Part shown: positions 40,915-50,351 of the stretch, in pieces | Numbering within the stretch: position 1 is the first letter of the stretch | How the letters are laid out: the number at the start of each line of letters is the position of its first letter | Assembly (NCBI GenBank): GCA_031411235.1 | Contig: JANOAR010000108.1 | Coordinates: 1-64,000 of the forward strand | Direction of reading: 5' to 3' | Length of the DNA: 64,000 nt | DNA from: JANOAR01 sp031411235 | GTDB taxonomy: Bacteria; Verrucomicrobiota; Verrucomicrobiia; Verrucomicrobiales; Verrucomicrobiaceae | Translations under genes and position numbers: made by a program | The notes under the pieces: generated by a model | The model's database searches: none | The model's input: only the letters and a program-made list of their open reading frames with translations | Told to the model about the DNA's origin: nothing

Positions 40915-43900
40915 ATGCCCATCCATGTCGCCCTTCGCCACGTCACTCGTTATAAGTATGATCGACCTATCCTTCTCGGGCCGCAGGTGATTCGATTGCG
41001 GCCTGCTCCGCATTGCCGCACGCAAGTCCTGAGCTACTCCCTGCGCGTCTTGCCGGAGAAGCATTTCATCAATTGGCAGCAAGACCCACAGTCGAACTAC
41101 TTGGCGCGGCTGGTGTTTCCCGAGAAAACCCGTGAGCTGAGTATCGAAGTGGATTTGGTCGCTGAGATGGCGGTTTACAATCCCTTCGACTTCTTTTTGG
41201 AGCCGAACGCCGAGCATTTCCCCTTTCAATATGATCCGGTGCTCGCGCATGAGTTGGAGCCGTTTCAGCGCAAGCTACCGTTGTCGCGCATCAGCGGTGA
41301 TTACTTGCGTGGGCTGCGTGAGCGGGTGCTGAAGAATCCTCTGCCCGTAGTGCATTTGGAGAACGGTGCGGCAGCCGCAAGTGGGAAAGATCATCGACCA
41401 CGCACGATGGATTTCCTCGTCGCGGTTAACCAATGCCTGTGGCAAGACATCAGCTATCTAGTGCGCATGGAGCCAGGCGTGCAGACGCCCGATGAGACGC
41501 TGGAGCTAGGCAGTGGTTCGTGCCGCGATTCGGCTTGGTTGCTTTGCCAGTTGCTCCGTCATCTGGGCCTCGCCGCGCGATTCGTGAGTGGTTATTTGAT
41601 TCAGCTAAAACCAGACGTAAAAAGCCTGGATGGGCCTAGCGGCGCGGAGCGTGACTTCACCGATCTCCACGCGTGGTGCGAGGTTTACCTGCCAGGAGCA
41701 GGCTGGGTGGGGCTGGATCCCACCTCGGGTCTGCTCGCAGGCGAAGGGCACCTGCCGCTAGCCGCTACTCCTGACCCGCAGAGCGCCGCACCCATCAGCG
41801 GGGCGATGGAAAAGTGTGAGGTCGAGTTTGATGTGGAGATGAAGATCACGCGCGTCCACGAGACAGCGCGTGTGACGAAGCCCTACACCGATGAGCAATG
41901 GCAGGAAATCGAGGCGCTGGGGCACCGCATTGATAATGAACTGAAGGCTGGCGATGTGCGGCTGACGATGGGTGGCGAGCCCACGTTTGTCTCCATCGAC
42001 GACATGGATGGTGCAGAGTGGAATACCGAGGCCATGGGACTCACGAAGCGTCTGCTTTCAGGCGAGTTGCTGCTGCGGATGAAGCAAAAATATGCCCCAG
42101 GAGGCCTGCTTTTTTATGGCCAGGGCAAATGGTATCCCGGTGAGCAACTGCCTCGCTGGGCGCTCGCTTGTTATTGGCGCAAAGACGGCGTGGCGATCTG
42201 GAATAATGAAACGCTGATCGCCGATGAAGCACGCCAGTATGGCCTCACGGAAGTGGATGCGCAGCGCTTCGGTATCGCGCTGGCGACGGCCCTGGAAGTG
42301 GATCCCAAGCACCTAACGGCGGGCTACGAGGATGAGAACTACTACCGATGGAAGGAGCGCTGCCTGCCTGTGAATGTGGATCCTATTGCATCGAATCTGA
42401 AAGATCCCATGGAGCACACGCGGCTGGCGAAAATCTTCAACCAAGGGGTCGATAAAGTCATCGGCTACACCTTGCCCTTGAAGCGGCAGGAGGTTGCTGG
42501 TGAGTTGCGCTGGGTGAGTGGCCCGTGGCATCTGCGCGATGATCGTATGCGTCTCACGCCTGGAGATTCTGCGATGGGTTATCGACTGCCTCTCGATTCC
42601 CTGCCCTGGGTCACAGAGGCGGATTTCCCATGGATGCATCCGCGCGATCCGAACCAAGATTGGCCACCGCTGCCGACAAAAAAAATCAATCGCCAGCAGT
42701 TCGCCCAAGCGATCACTAAATGGCTGCGCGATGTGCCGGATGATCGTCTCTGCGATACACCTGTGCCAGTAGGTTTGCAGACGGCTCCCCTTGTGGCTAA
42801 ATCGGAAATCAAGCTGCCGCCAATCGTCAGCGAACAGACGAAGCCTGCTCCTGGTGAGTCAGCGAAGTGGGTGACACGCACGGCGATGTGCTTCGAGATT
42901 CGCGACGAACGCTTGCATATCTTCATGCCGCCCGTCGCCGAGATGACGAGCTTTCTTGATCTCATTGCGGCCATCGAAGACACCTCTGCCGCGATGGGTA
43001 TGCCCGTTGTCATCGAGGGCTCGCCGCCGCCGCATGATCCGCGCGTGGAGGTGCTCAAAATCACGCCCGACCCTGGTGTTATCGAGGTAAACTTACAGCC
43101 CTCGCGTTCTTGGGCGGAGCTGGTGAAGATCACCATGACGCTCTATGAGGAAGCGCGGCAATCACGGCTCGGCACGGATAAGTTCATGCTGGATGGCAGG
43201 CACACGGGCACTGGCGGGGGAAATCACATCGTCATTGGCGGAGCTACGCCTGGGGATTCGCCGATGCTGCGACGGCCTGATTTGCTGCGCTCCATGCTGG
43301 CTTTTTGGAACAATCATCCCTCGCTCAGCTACTTGTTCAGCGGCCTATTCATTGGGCCTACGAGCCAGCATCCGCGCGTCGATGAGGCGCGGCATGATCA
43401 GCTCTTTGAGCTGGAGCTGGCGATGCAGCAGATCCCTGACTTCGCCGAGACTCCGCCCTGGCTGGTGGATCGCATCTTTCGCAATCTACTGGTGGACTCG
43501 ACGGGCAATACGCACCGTGCGGAGTTCTGTATCGACAAGCTTTTCTCGCCAGGTAGCAGCACGGGACGCTTGGGTTTGCTGGAGTTGCGTTCCTTTGAAA
43601 TGCCGCCCCATGCGCAGATGAGTCTGGCGCAGAATCTATTGCTACGTGCTGTCGTCGCTCGCTTCTGGAAACAGCCCTACAATGCCAAGCTGATCCGCTG
43701 GGGCACCTCTCTGCATGATCGTTTTATGCTGCCACACTTTGTCTGGGACGATCTCACCGATGTGCTCGCGGATATGACGGAGGCTGGCTTTGAAATGAAG
43801 CCCGAGTGGTTTGCTCCGCATTTTGAATTCCGTTTCCCCACCATCGGCAGCATCACCCATCGCAACATATCGCTGGAGGTGCGCTCTGCTCTGGAGCCCT

Positions 43901-44373
43901 GGCATGTGCTGGGTGAGGAGGGCGCAGCGGGCAGCACCGTGCGCTTCGTCGATAGCTCGCTGGAGCGTGTGCAGGTGAAAACGAAAGGCCTCGTGGATGG
44001 ACGCTACATCATCACCTGCAACGGTGTGGCCGTCCCCTTGCAAAGCACGGGGGTGAATGGGGAATTCGTGGCTGGCGTGCGCTATCGCGCGTGGCAGCCC
44101 GCGAATTGCCTCCACCCCACCATCCCTGTTCATGCGCCGCTGGTGTTTGATTTGGTGGACACTCAGAATGGTCGCAGCCTGGGTGGCTGCACGTACTACG
44201 TGACGCATCCTGGTGGTCGCAGTCACGCCACTTTCCCTGTGAACTCCTTTGAAGCGGAGAGCCGTCGTCTGGCGCGATTCTTCCCCAATGGCCACACCCC
44301 TGGCCCTATGGCGGTGCAAGCGACGCCCTACTCGGCGGAGTTCCCGCTCACACTGGACTTGCGGAAGGCCTGA
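40915..44373 (+). CDS. Transglutaminase-like protein with putative amidoligase domain (DUF2126)
   Basis: The 1152-residue protein has an N-terminal transglutaminase region (HVALRHVTRYKYDRP) with triad Cys203 in GSGSCRDSAW, His252 in LHAWCEV and Asp268 in GLDPTSG. A large second part begins near residue 345 (LTMGGEPTFVSIDDMDG) and matches DUF2126, described as a putative amidoligase fold. ATG 40915 gives the family N-terminus. It is the first of three genes with gaps of 45 and 15 bases. The cluster is predicted, in published comparative work on amidoligases, to make or process peptide-like bonds; the product is unknown. Confidence 0.9.
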   Translation: MPIHVALRHVTRYKYDRPILLGPQVIRLRPAPHCRTQVLSYSLRVLPEKHFINWQQDPQSNYLARLVFPEKTRELSIEVDLVAEMAVYNPFDFFLEPNAEHFPFQYDPVLAHELEPFQRKLPLSRISGDYLRGLRERVLKNPLPVVHLENGAAAASGKDHRPRTMDFLVAVNQCLWQDISYLVRMEPGVQTPDETLELGSGSCRDSAWLLCQLLRHLGLAARFVSGYLIQLKPDVKSLDGPSGAERDFTDLHAWCEVYLPGAGWVGLDPTSGLLAGEGHLPLAATPDPQSAAPISGAMEKCEVEFDVEMKITRVHETARVTKPYTDEQWQEIEALGHRIDNELKAGDVRLTMGGEPTFVSIDDMDGAEWNTEAMGLTKRLLSGELLLRMKQKYAPGGLLFYGQGKWYPGEQLPRWALACYWRKDGVAIWNNETLIADEARQYGLTEVDAQRFGIALATALEVDPKHLTAGYEDENYYRWKERCLPVNVDPIASNLKDPMEHTRLAKIFNQGVDKVIGYTLPLKRQEVAGELRWVSGPWHLRDDRMRLTPGDSAMGYRLPLDSLPWVTEADFPWMHPRDPNQDWPPLPTKKINRQQFAQAITKWLRDVPDDRLCDTPVPVGLQTAPLVAKSEIKLPPIVSEQTKPAPGESAKWVTRTAMCFEIRDERLHIFMPPVAEMTSFLDLIAAIEDTSAAMGMPVVIEGSPPPHDPRVEVLKITPDPGVIEVNLQPSRSWAELVKITMTLYEEARQSRLGTDKFMLDGRHTGTGGGNHIVIGGATPGDSPMLRRPDLLRSMLAFWNNHPSLSYLFSGLFIGPTSQHPRVDEARHDQLFELELAMQQIPDFAETPPWLVDRIFRNLLVDSTGNTHRAEFCIDKLFSPGSSTGRLGLLELRSFEMPPHAQMSLAQNLLLRAVVARFWKQPYNAKLIRWGTSLHDRFMLPHFVWDDLTDVLADMTEAGFEMKPEWFAPHFEFRFPTIGSITHRNISLEVRSALEPWHVLGEEGAAGSTVRFVDSSLERVQVKTKGLVDGRYIITCNGVAVPLQSTGVNGEFVAGVRYRAWQPANCLHPTIPVHAPLVFDLVDTQNGRSLGGCTYYVTHPGGRSHATFPVNSFEAESRRLARFFPNGHTPGPMAVQATPYSAEFPLTLDLRKA

Positions 44374-44418
44374 GAAGAAGGCACACAAGGATGACCCAGA
44401 CATCATTTGAGGTCACGC

Positions 44419-46950
44419 ATGGAACTATTCACCGCCCCACCTCAACCCAGCCGTTTTGCATCCACTCAGTTGATGACTTCCACGCCTACGGGTTTGCTGG
44501 GCTACCAGCCCAAGCCGGATACCTTTGATGAAATGCTGCTGCCTTCGGGCGAGCTGCGGCCTCACTGGCGTGTGTTTGGCAGCTTCCTCTCGCAGTGCTC
44601 GGCGCAGGACTTGCGCTCGCGACTGGGGACAGTGCAGCGCCTGCTGCATGACCACGGCGTCACTTACAACATCCATGATGAAGCGCTCGGCGCGAGCCGC
44701 CCCTGGGCACTGGATTTGATTCCCTTCATCGTCGCGGCAGACGAGGCGCGAATGATTGCGGAGGGCCTGGATCAGCGCATGAGGCTGCTCAATGCCATCC
44801 TCGCCGACATTTACGGCCCACAGACTTTGGTTAAAGAGGGCTGGATACCGCCTGCGCTCATCGCCGCCAATCCGGCCTTCCTGCGTCCAGTCGCGGGCAT
44901 CATGCCGCCGGGGGGGCGCTTCCTGCACATCGTTGGCTGCGACCTCGTGCGCCACAGCGACGGCCAATGGCGGGTGCTGGCCGACCGCGTGCAGATCGCT
45001 GGCGGCCAAGGCTACGCGCTGGAGAATCGCATCATCATGGCCAATGTATTCCCCGAGGAATTCAATGCCTCGCGCGTGCAGCGGCTAGCCGAGTACTTCG
45101 ATACCGAGCGCGAGACGCTGCGCTCTCTTGCGCCCTCGCGACGTGGCAATGCCTCCATCGCGATGCTCACGCCAGGCCCCAGGGATGAGACTTATTTTGA
45201 ACATGCCTTCAAGGCTCGCTACCTGGGCTTCCCCCTTGTCGAGAGTGCCGACCTCACGGTTCGGGATCGCCGCGTGCATTTGAAGACTCTCGAAGGCCTG
45301 CGCCGTGTGGATGTGCTGCTGCGTCGGCAGGAAGACTTTAGCTGCGATGAACTGGAGTTGGCGGACAAATCCGCCGCTGGTATTCCTGGCCTCGTCGAGG
45401 CTTGGCGCAGCGGCAGTGTGGCCCTCGCGAATGGCCTCGGCACAGGTGTCGTTGGCACGCCCGCCTTGCATCCTTTCATGCCCGGTCTGTGCCGCCATTT
45501 GCTCGGCGAGGAACTCAAAATCCCCTGCGTGCCGACCTGGTGGTGTGGGCAGAAGCGCGAGGAAAAATTGGTGCTGTCATCGCCTGAGCGATGGGTCATC
45601 AAGCAAGCCTTCGTGCGGGGCAAGAGCGATCCCATCTTCCTCAATCAACTCGATGCCAGCGCACGCGATGCAGCCCTGGATCGCATCCGCGCAGCGCCGC
45701 ATGAATGGATTGCACAGGAGACGCTGCAACTCTCCACCACACCGACATGGGTGCAGGATCATCTTGAACCACGGCCCGTGGTGTGGCGCACCTACATGCT
45801 GGCCAATGGCCCTGGCTACACCATGATGCCAGGCGGGCTCAGCCGAGTGAGCCCAGACGCCAATGGCTGGGTGGTGACGATGCGCTCTGGCGGCGTAAGC
45901 AAGGATACATGGGTGCTCTCGGATGGGCCCGTGGTGCGCAAGACCCTGCTCGGCACATTGCCCGTGGTGATACGCCAAGCCCGACCGCCGAGCGAGGTGC
46001 CGAGTCGTGTGGCCGATCACTTGTTTTGGCTGGGCCGATACGCTGAGCGCTTGGAGCAAACGGTGCGGCTGCTGCGTACTTCGTTGCAACGTCTCTCTGG
46101 CGAAAATGCCGCAATCCAGTCTCGCGAGTTGCAGGGGTGCATGAGCTTGATGGTTGAGTTTGAATGGATCGAAGCCAGCCAGTCGCTGAGTGACATCAAG
46201 GCACTGCTGCGCACCATTGTCGATGATCCCAAGCATCCCGGTAGTGTGCCGCAATTGATCGGCGCGGTGCGCTACAATGCTGCCGCAGCGCGGGATCGCA
46301 TGTCCGACGACACCTGGCGTTTGTTCAATCGTATCGAGCGCGATGCCAGCCTCGAAGCTTCGGGTTACAGCATCACATCGGCGCTCGCCATGCTGGATAC
46401 ACTGGTGCTGAATCTTGCTGCCTTCAGCGGTATGCAGATTGAAAACATGACGCATGGCCATGGCTGGCGCTTCATGGAACTGGGCCGCCGTATCGAGCGA
46501 GCGCTGATCGTAGCGGCACACATGAAAGCGGGTGCCGAGACCGCCGTCGTCAATGACTCCGTACTGGTTCCCTTGCTGGAGATTTGCGATAGCACCATGA
46601 CGTATCGACGGCTGCACTTTGCCCGACCCCAGATCGTGCAGACGGCCTATCTCCTGCTTCAGGATGCATCAAACCCCAGAAGCGTCGCTTATCAAATCGA
46701 GAGCCTCATGGCCCACGAGGCTCAGCTCCCCAGCGGGCCAGAGCGCAGCAATGACCCTGCGAATATAAGGCGCACGGCAAAGATGCGCGAGACCCTGCAA
46801 GCGCTCGATCTACCGGCCTGGACGACCACGCCCGATAAGGCTCTACGGGCCGTACCCGACACCTGCGCCTCATTGATCAAACAGCTCGAAGACTTCTCGC
46901 TCGCCATCACCGAGCACTACTTCAGCCACGCCGTTCGCCGCGTTCACTGA
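44419..46950 (+). CDS. Circularly permuted ATP-grasp and alpha-E fusion
   Basis: The 843-residue protein starts MELFTAPPQP. Residues of about 25-490 match the circularly permuted ATP-grasp family (FDEMLLPSGELRPHWRVF, ANGLGTGVVGTPALHPFMPG, LVLSSPERWVIKQAFVRGKSDP), predicted to form amide bonds with ATP. The rest, from VADHLFWLGRYAERLEQTVR, is the alpha-helical alpha-E domain. The two are often separate genes; here they are fused. It lies between two transglutaminase genes of the same operon. Confidence 0.9.
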   Translation: MELFTAPPQPSRFASTQLMTSTPTGLLGYQPKPDTFDEMLLPSGELRPHWRVFGSFLSQCSAQDLRSRLGTVQRLLHDHGVTYNIHDEALGASRPWALDLIPFIVAADEARMIAEGLDQRMRLLNAILADIYGPQTLVKEGWIPPALIAANPAFLRPVAGIMPPGGRFLHIVGCDLVRHSDGQWRVLADRVQIAGGQGYALENRIIMANVFPEEFNASRVQRLAEYFDTERETLRSLAPSRRGNASIAMLTPGPRDETYFEHAFKARYLGFPLVESADLTVRDRRVHLKTLEGLRRVDVLLRRQEDFSCDELELADKSAAGIPGLVEAWRSGSVALANGLGTGVVGTPALHPFMPGLCRHLLGEELKIPCVPTWWCGQKREEKLVLSSPERWVIKQAFVRGKSDPIFLNQLDASARDAALDRIRAAPHEWIAQETLQLSTTPTWVQDHLEPRPVVWRTYMLANGPGYTMMPGGLSRVSPDANGWVVTMRSGGVSKDTWVLSDGPVVRKTLLGTLPVVIRQARPPSEVPSRVADHLFWLGRYAERLEQTVRLLRTSLQRLSGENAAIQSRELQGCMSLMVEFEWIEASQSLSDIKALLRTIVDDPKHPGSVPQLIGAVRYNAAAARDRMSDDTWRLFNRIERDASLEASGYSITSALAMLDTLVLNLAAFSGMQIENMTHGHGWRFMELGRRIERALIVAAHMKAGAETAVVNDSVLVPLLEICDSTMTYRRLHFARPQIVQTAYLLLQDASNPRSVAYQIESLMAHEAQLPSGPERSNDPANIRRTAKMRETLQALDLPAWTTTPDKALRAVPDTCASLIKQLEDFSLAITEHYFSHAVRRVH

Positions 46951-46965
46951 TCTGCCTGCATAGCC

Positions 46966-47850
46966 ATGCGTTATAACATCATCCATCGCACCACTTACAA
47001 GTATGAGAGTCCCGTCACGGTCTGTCATTACATGGCGCGGCTCGTGCCACGCAATCTACCTGACCAAGAGTGCCCCTGGCATGAACTGAGCATCCAGCCC
47101 GCCCCCGTGGAGCGTGCCACGCGCATGGATTACTTTGGCAACCAATGCATGTACTTCGAGATCGAAGGCTCGCATCGCAAGCTCGAAGTCATCGCCCGCA
47201 GTCTTGTCGAAGTGCAGCCTGTGAAGCCCATCAATGCTCTAGCAACGCCAGCCTGGGAAAGCATTCGCGAGGCCTGCCAAGCCATCGCCTACACCATCGC
47301 CAGCGCTAACGCCGAGTTCTGCTTCGGCTCGCCCTTGATCAAGCCCGGCCCCGTGTTCGCTGAATATGCGTTGCACTCCTTCACCCCAAGCCGCCCCGTA
47401 CTGGATGCGTTGTGCGATCTGAATGACCGCATCTTCACCGACTTCACTTTCGACGCCAAGGCTACCGACATCGCCACGCCCCTGGCCGAAGTGATGCAGA
47501 AGCGGCGCGGCGTCTGCCAGGACTTCGCGCAAGTCATGATCGCCTGCCTGCGCTCCATCCACCTGCCCGCCCGCTACGTGAGCGGCTACCTCGAAACCAA
47601 GCCGCCCCCTGGTAAAATCAAGCTCGTGGGCTCTGACGCTTCCCACGCGTGGGCTTCGCTTTTTTGTGGTGAAGACATCGGCTGGGTGGACGCCGATCCT
47701 ACCAACAACGTGCTGCCCTCAGATCGCCACATCACCGTCGCCTGGGGCCGCGATTTTAGCGACGTAAGCCCTCTGCGTGGTGTCACGCTCGGAGCTGGTG
47801 AGCAACGACTTGAAGTCGCCGTGGACGTGATTCCTGAAGAGGATAGTTGA
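46966..47850 (+). CDS. Transglutaminase family protein
   Basis: The 294-residue protein has an N-terminal beta region (YNIIHRTTYKYESPVTVCHY) and a catalytic domain with triad Cys184 in RGVCQDFAQ, His227 in SHAWASL and Asp244 in DADPTNN. It may act as peptidase or transferase on the product of the upstream genes. It follows the ATP-grasp gene by 15 bases. There is no signal peptide, so it is probably cytoplasmic. Confidence 0.9.
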   Translation: MRYNIIHRTTYKYESPVTVCHYMARLVPRNLPDQECPWHELSIQPAPVERATRMDYFGNQCMYFEIEGSHRKLEVIARSLVEVQPVKPINALATPAWESIREACQAIAYTIASANAEFCFGSPLIKPGPVFAEYALHSFTPSRPVLDALCDLNDRIFTDFTFDAKATDIATPLAEVMQKRRGVCQDFAQVMIACLRSIHLPARYVSGYLETKPPPGKIKLVGSDASHAWASLFCGEDIGWVDADPTNNVLPSDRHITVAWGRDFSDVSPLRGVTLGAGEQRLEVAVDVIPEEDS

Positions 47851-47989
47851 GCAGCAGAGCCAGGGCTTATTGTTAGTGATCCAACCAGCGCGGCGTCACA
47901 ACTCCGAAGGCCGCACCCTCATCGCCATGCCCCCAGCCGAGCATCCACCACCCCAGATGCCCACGCCCCAACAGCAGCAGGCCGCAGGG

Positions 47990-48330
47990 CTCAAAGTGGA
48001 GGAGACCATTGAGCTTTCCCACGGACGTTTCGAGCAACGTACTTGAGCGACTTGCTAGCCGAGCCTCTAGAGTTTGCCAAGATCATCCGAGCGCACTGCG
48101 AGGTGGAAAACTCATGCCACTACGTGCTAGACGTCACGTTCAACGAGGATCACTGCCAAGTTCGAGACATCACCGCCGCACACAACCTGTGCATCATGCG
48201 CGAAATGGCCATCAAACTACTCAAAGCCCATACTGGTAAAGGCTCCGTGCGTAGCAAGCGCAAACGCGCTGCCCACGATCCAGACTTTAGAACGGCCGTC
48301 CTCTGCTATGCCATGAGTTTTGATGCGTAA
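47990..48330 (+). pseudogene. Remnant of ISAs1-type transposase
   Basis: Two fragments in different frames together match the ISAs1-family pattern. The first, LKVEETIELSHGRFEQRT, ends at a stop near 48048. The second, from about 48043, contains HCEVENSCHYVLDVTFNEDH and ends SKRKRAAHDPDFRTAVL, recalling the family C-terminal block HWxIENxLHWxLDVxFxED. The central catalytic part between them is missing, so the gene is deleted and frame-shifted. The 47851-47989 stretch upstream has no recognised gene. Confidence 0.75.
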
Positions 48331-48464
48331 GCCCTCAATCATTCATAAAAATCGACAAAATGAGCTTGCGTCAGCCTATTCTGATGGCAAAGAGGCAGGC
48401 TCCCCCTCCGACCACGTTTTGGCGTTGGGTGAAATGTGAATAAGTAGCCCTGTATAAGTTTGTC

Positions 48465-48578
48465 ATGAGAGTCCGTACATCTGTGAAACCCCTGTGTGAA
48501 GCTTGCCGCGTAATCCGCCGCAAAGGCATCGTCCGCGTCGTCTGCAAGAACCCACGCCACAAGCAGCGTCAGGGCTAA
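48465..48578 (+). CDS. rpmJ: Ribosomal protein L36
   Basis: A 37-codon gene beginning ATGAGAGTCCGT encodes MRVRTSVKPLCEACRVIRRK and ends KNPRHKQRQG. The Zn-binding Cys11, Cys14, Cys27 and His32 are kept, so this is the zinc-containing form. It is too short for usual ORF lists. It starts the ribosomal block here, 34 bases upstream of rpsM. Confidence 0.95.
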   Translation: MRVRTSVKPLCEACRVIRRKGIVRVVCKNPRHKQRQG

Positions 48579-48611
48579 CCCTCGTTTTTTTAACGCTACA
48601 ACCAACACACC

Positions 48612-48998
48612 ATGGCCCGACTCCTAGGCATCGACATCCCAAACGACAAGAAGATCGAATATTCCCTCCCCTACGTGTATGGGATTGGTCTTCCTCTTAG
48701 CCGCAAAATCCTCGCCGCTGTCAACATTGACGGCAACATCCGCGCAGGTGAACTGACTGATGAGCAGCTCGCTCAGATCGTCCAAGTCATTCAGGTCATG
48801 AAGCTCGTCACCGAGGGTGACCTTCGCCGTGAGCAAGGCATGCACATGAAGCGCCTGCTCGGCATCAACTGCTATCGTGGCCAGCGCCATCGTCGTGGAC
48901 TTCCCGTCCGTGGCCAGCGCAGCAAAACCAATGCTCGTACCCGCAAAGGTGGTCGCAAGACCGTCGGCGTGTCTCGTGCCAATCCTACCAAGAAGTAG
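48612..48998 (+). CDS. rpsM: Ribosomal protein S13
   Basis: The 128-residue protein has the S13 pattern MARLLGIDIPNDKKIEYSL, YVYGIGLPLSRKILAAVNI and the basic C-terminal RGQRSKTNARTRKGGRKT. It lies in the small-subunit head near S19 and the tRNA P site. It follows rpmJ and precedes rpsK in the usual order. Confidence 0.98.
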   Translation: MARLLGIDIPNDKKIEYSLPYVYGIGLPLSRKILAAVNIDGNIRAGELTDEQLAQIVQVIQVMKLVTEGDLRREQGMHMKRLLGINCYRGQRHRRGLPVRGQRSKTNARTRKGGRKTVGVSRANPTKK

Positions 48999-49046
48999 TC
49001 TGGCAGCCCGACTCCACCCGCAGCCCCACCTTTACCTCGTTACCCT

Positions 49047-49583
49047 ATGGCAGATACAACCGAAACCGCCGCCGCCCCTGCACCCGTTGCAGCGCCTGTC
49101 GCAGCACCCGTGGCCGCTCCAGTGGCCGAAAAGCCCGCTGAGCCCGCAAAGCCTCAGACCATTAATGACGTGTTCCTCAGCCTCGAAGGCGGAGCAGCAG
49201 AAGCCCCCAAGATCGTTCGCGCCAAGGGCTCGAAAAACGTCACTACGGGCATCGTCCACGTCATTGCCACCTTCAACAACACCCTCGTCACCGTGACTGA
49301 CCGCCTTGGCAATGTCATTGGCTGGTCTAGCTCCGGCAAGATGGGCTTCCGTGGTTCCCGCAAAGGCACCGCCTACGCTGCCCAGGTGGTTTCCCAAGAC
49401 GCCTGCCGTCAAGCGATGGGCCATGGCCTTCGCGAAGTCGAAGTCCGTCTCCGTGGCCCTGGCTCGGGCCGTGAATCCGCCGTGCGCGCCGTGCAGGCCC
49501 TCGGTGTCGAAGTGACCGTCATCAAAGACGTCACCCCAACGCCCCACAACGGCTGCCGTCCACCCAAGGCACGTCGCGTCTAA
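49047..49583 (+). CDS. rpsK: Ribosomal protein S11 with long Ala/Pro N-terminal extension
   Basis: The core, from about residue 52, has the S11 sequence GIVHVIATFNNTLVTVTDRL, WSSSGKMGFRGSRKGTAYAA and the Gly-rich PGSGRESAVRA ending HNGCRPPKARRV. It is preceded by an unusual 50-residue extension rich in Ala, Pro and Val (APAPVAAPVAAPVAAPVAEK). Normal S11 is about 125-130 residues; this is 178. The extension could be disordered or bind another ribosomal protein. Confidence 0.97.
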   Translation: MADTTETAAAPAPVAAPVAAPVAAPVAEKPAEPAKPQTINDVFLSLEGGAAEAPKIVRAKGSKNVTTGIVHVIATFNNTLVTVTDRLGNVIGWSSSGKMGFRGSRKGTAYAAQVVSQDACRQAMGHGLREVEVRLRGPGSGRESAVRAVQALGVEVTVIKDVTPTPHNGCRPPKARRV

Positions 49584-49619
49584 TTAACCCCTCGTTCGCT
49601 CGAAAAAAGACTCCTAACT

Positions 49620-50231
49620 ATGGCTCGATATACTGGTCCTCGTGAAAAGATTGCCCGCCGCTTCGGTGTGCCTATCTTTGGCCCTTCCAAGTCCCTCGAA
49701 ACCCGTAACTTCCCCCCAGGGCAGCACGGCGTTCGCAACACCCGCCGCAAGGTTTCCGAATACGGTGCCGCTCTCGCTGAAAAGCAGAAGCTCCGCTATC
49801 AATACGGCGTCATGGAAAAGCAGTTCCGCAAGTTCTTCGCGGAAGCCCAGCGCCGCAAAGGCGTCACAGGTGAAAACCTGCTGCAAATGCTCGAACTGCG
49901 TCTCGACAATGTCGTCTTCCGTATGGGCTTTGCGAACACTCGCTTTGCTTCGCGGCAGTTCGTCAGCCACGGCCACATCCTGGTCAACGGCAAGAGCGTC
50001 AACATTGCCAGCTACCAATGCAAGCCTGGTGACGTCGTCACCGTGAAGAATACCCCGCGCTCACAGCAGCTCGTAGGCCGCTTCCTCGAAATGACCGCTG
50101 GCGTCCCCACGCCCGACTGGACTTCCGTCGAACGTGATCAAATGAAGGGCGTCGTCAACCGTGTGCCCGTGCGTGAAGAGATCAACCCCATCGCCAACGA
50201 ACAGTTGGTCGTGGAACTCTACTCCCGCTAA
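49620..50231 (+). CDS. rpsD: Ribosomal protein S4
   Basis: The 203-residue protein has the S4 pattern with KIARRFGVPIFG, the N-terminal domain and the S4 domain RLDNVVFRMGFANTRFASRQ followed by VNGKSVNIASY. In enteric bacteria S4 regulates the alpha operon. It ends the block here with a strong terminator; rpoA and rplQ, the usual next genes, are not present. Confidence 0.98.
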   Translation: MARYTGPREKIARRFGVPIFGPSKSLETRNFPPGQHGVRNTRRKVSEYGAALAEKQKLRYQYGVMEKQFRKFFAEAQRRKGVTGENLLQMLELRLDNVVFRMGFANTRFASRQFVSHGHILVNGKSVNIASYQCKPGDVVTVKNTPRSQQLVGRFLEMTAGVPTPDWTSVERDQMKGVVNRVPVREEINPIANEQLVVELYSR

Positions 50232-50260
50232 CCGCTCACCAGAGCCCCAGCGACTCTTTG

Positions 50261-50295
50261 CAAGGGACACGAGAAATCGTGTCCCTTGTTTTTTT
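50261..50295 (+). terminator. Rho-independent terminator after rpsD
   Basis: A perfect 12-bp stem (CAAGGGACACGA, arms 50261-50272 and 50277-50288) closes a GAAA tetraloop and is followed directly by seven T residues at 50289-50295. It closes the L36-S13-S11-S4 transcription unit and separates it from the AraC gene. Confidence 0.95.
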
Positions 50296-50351
50296 GTCCG
50301 CGCTTCACCTTCCCTATTTTCCGTGTATCTCGTGGGCAACCTCCTTGCTTC

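Noticed and set aside
45577..46617. 346-codon minus-strand frame within the ATP-grasp gene
   Set aside because: Antisense shadow of a clearly coding gene.
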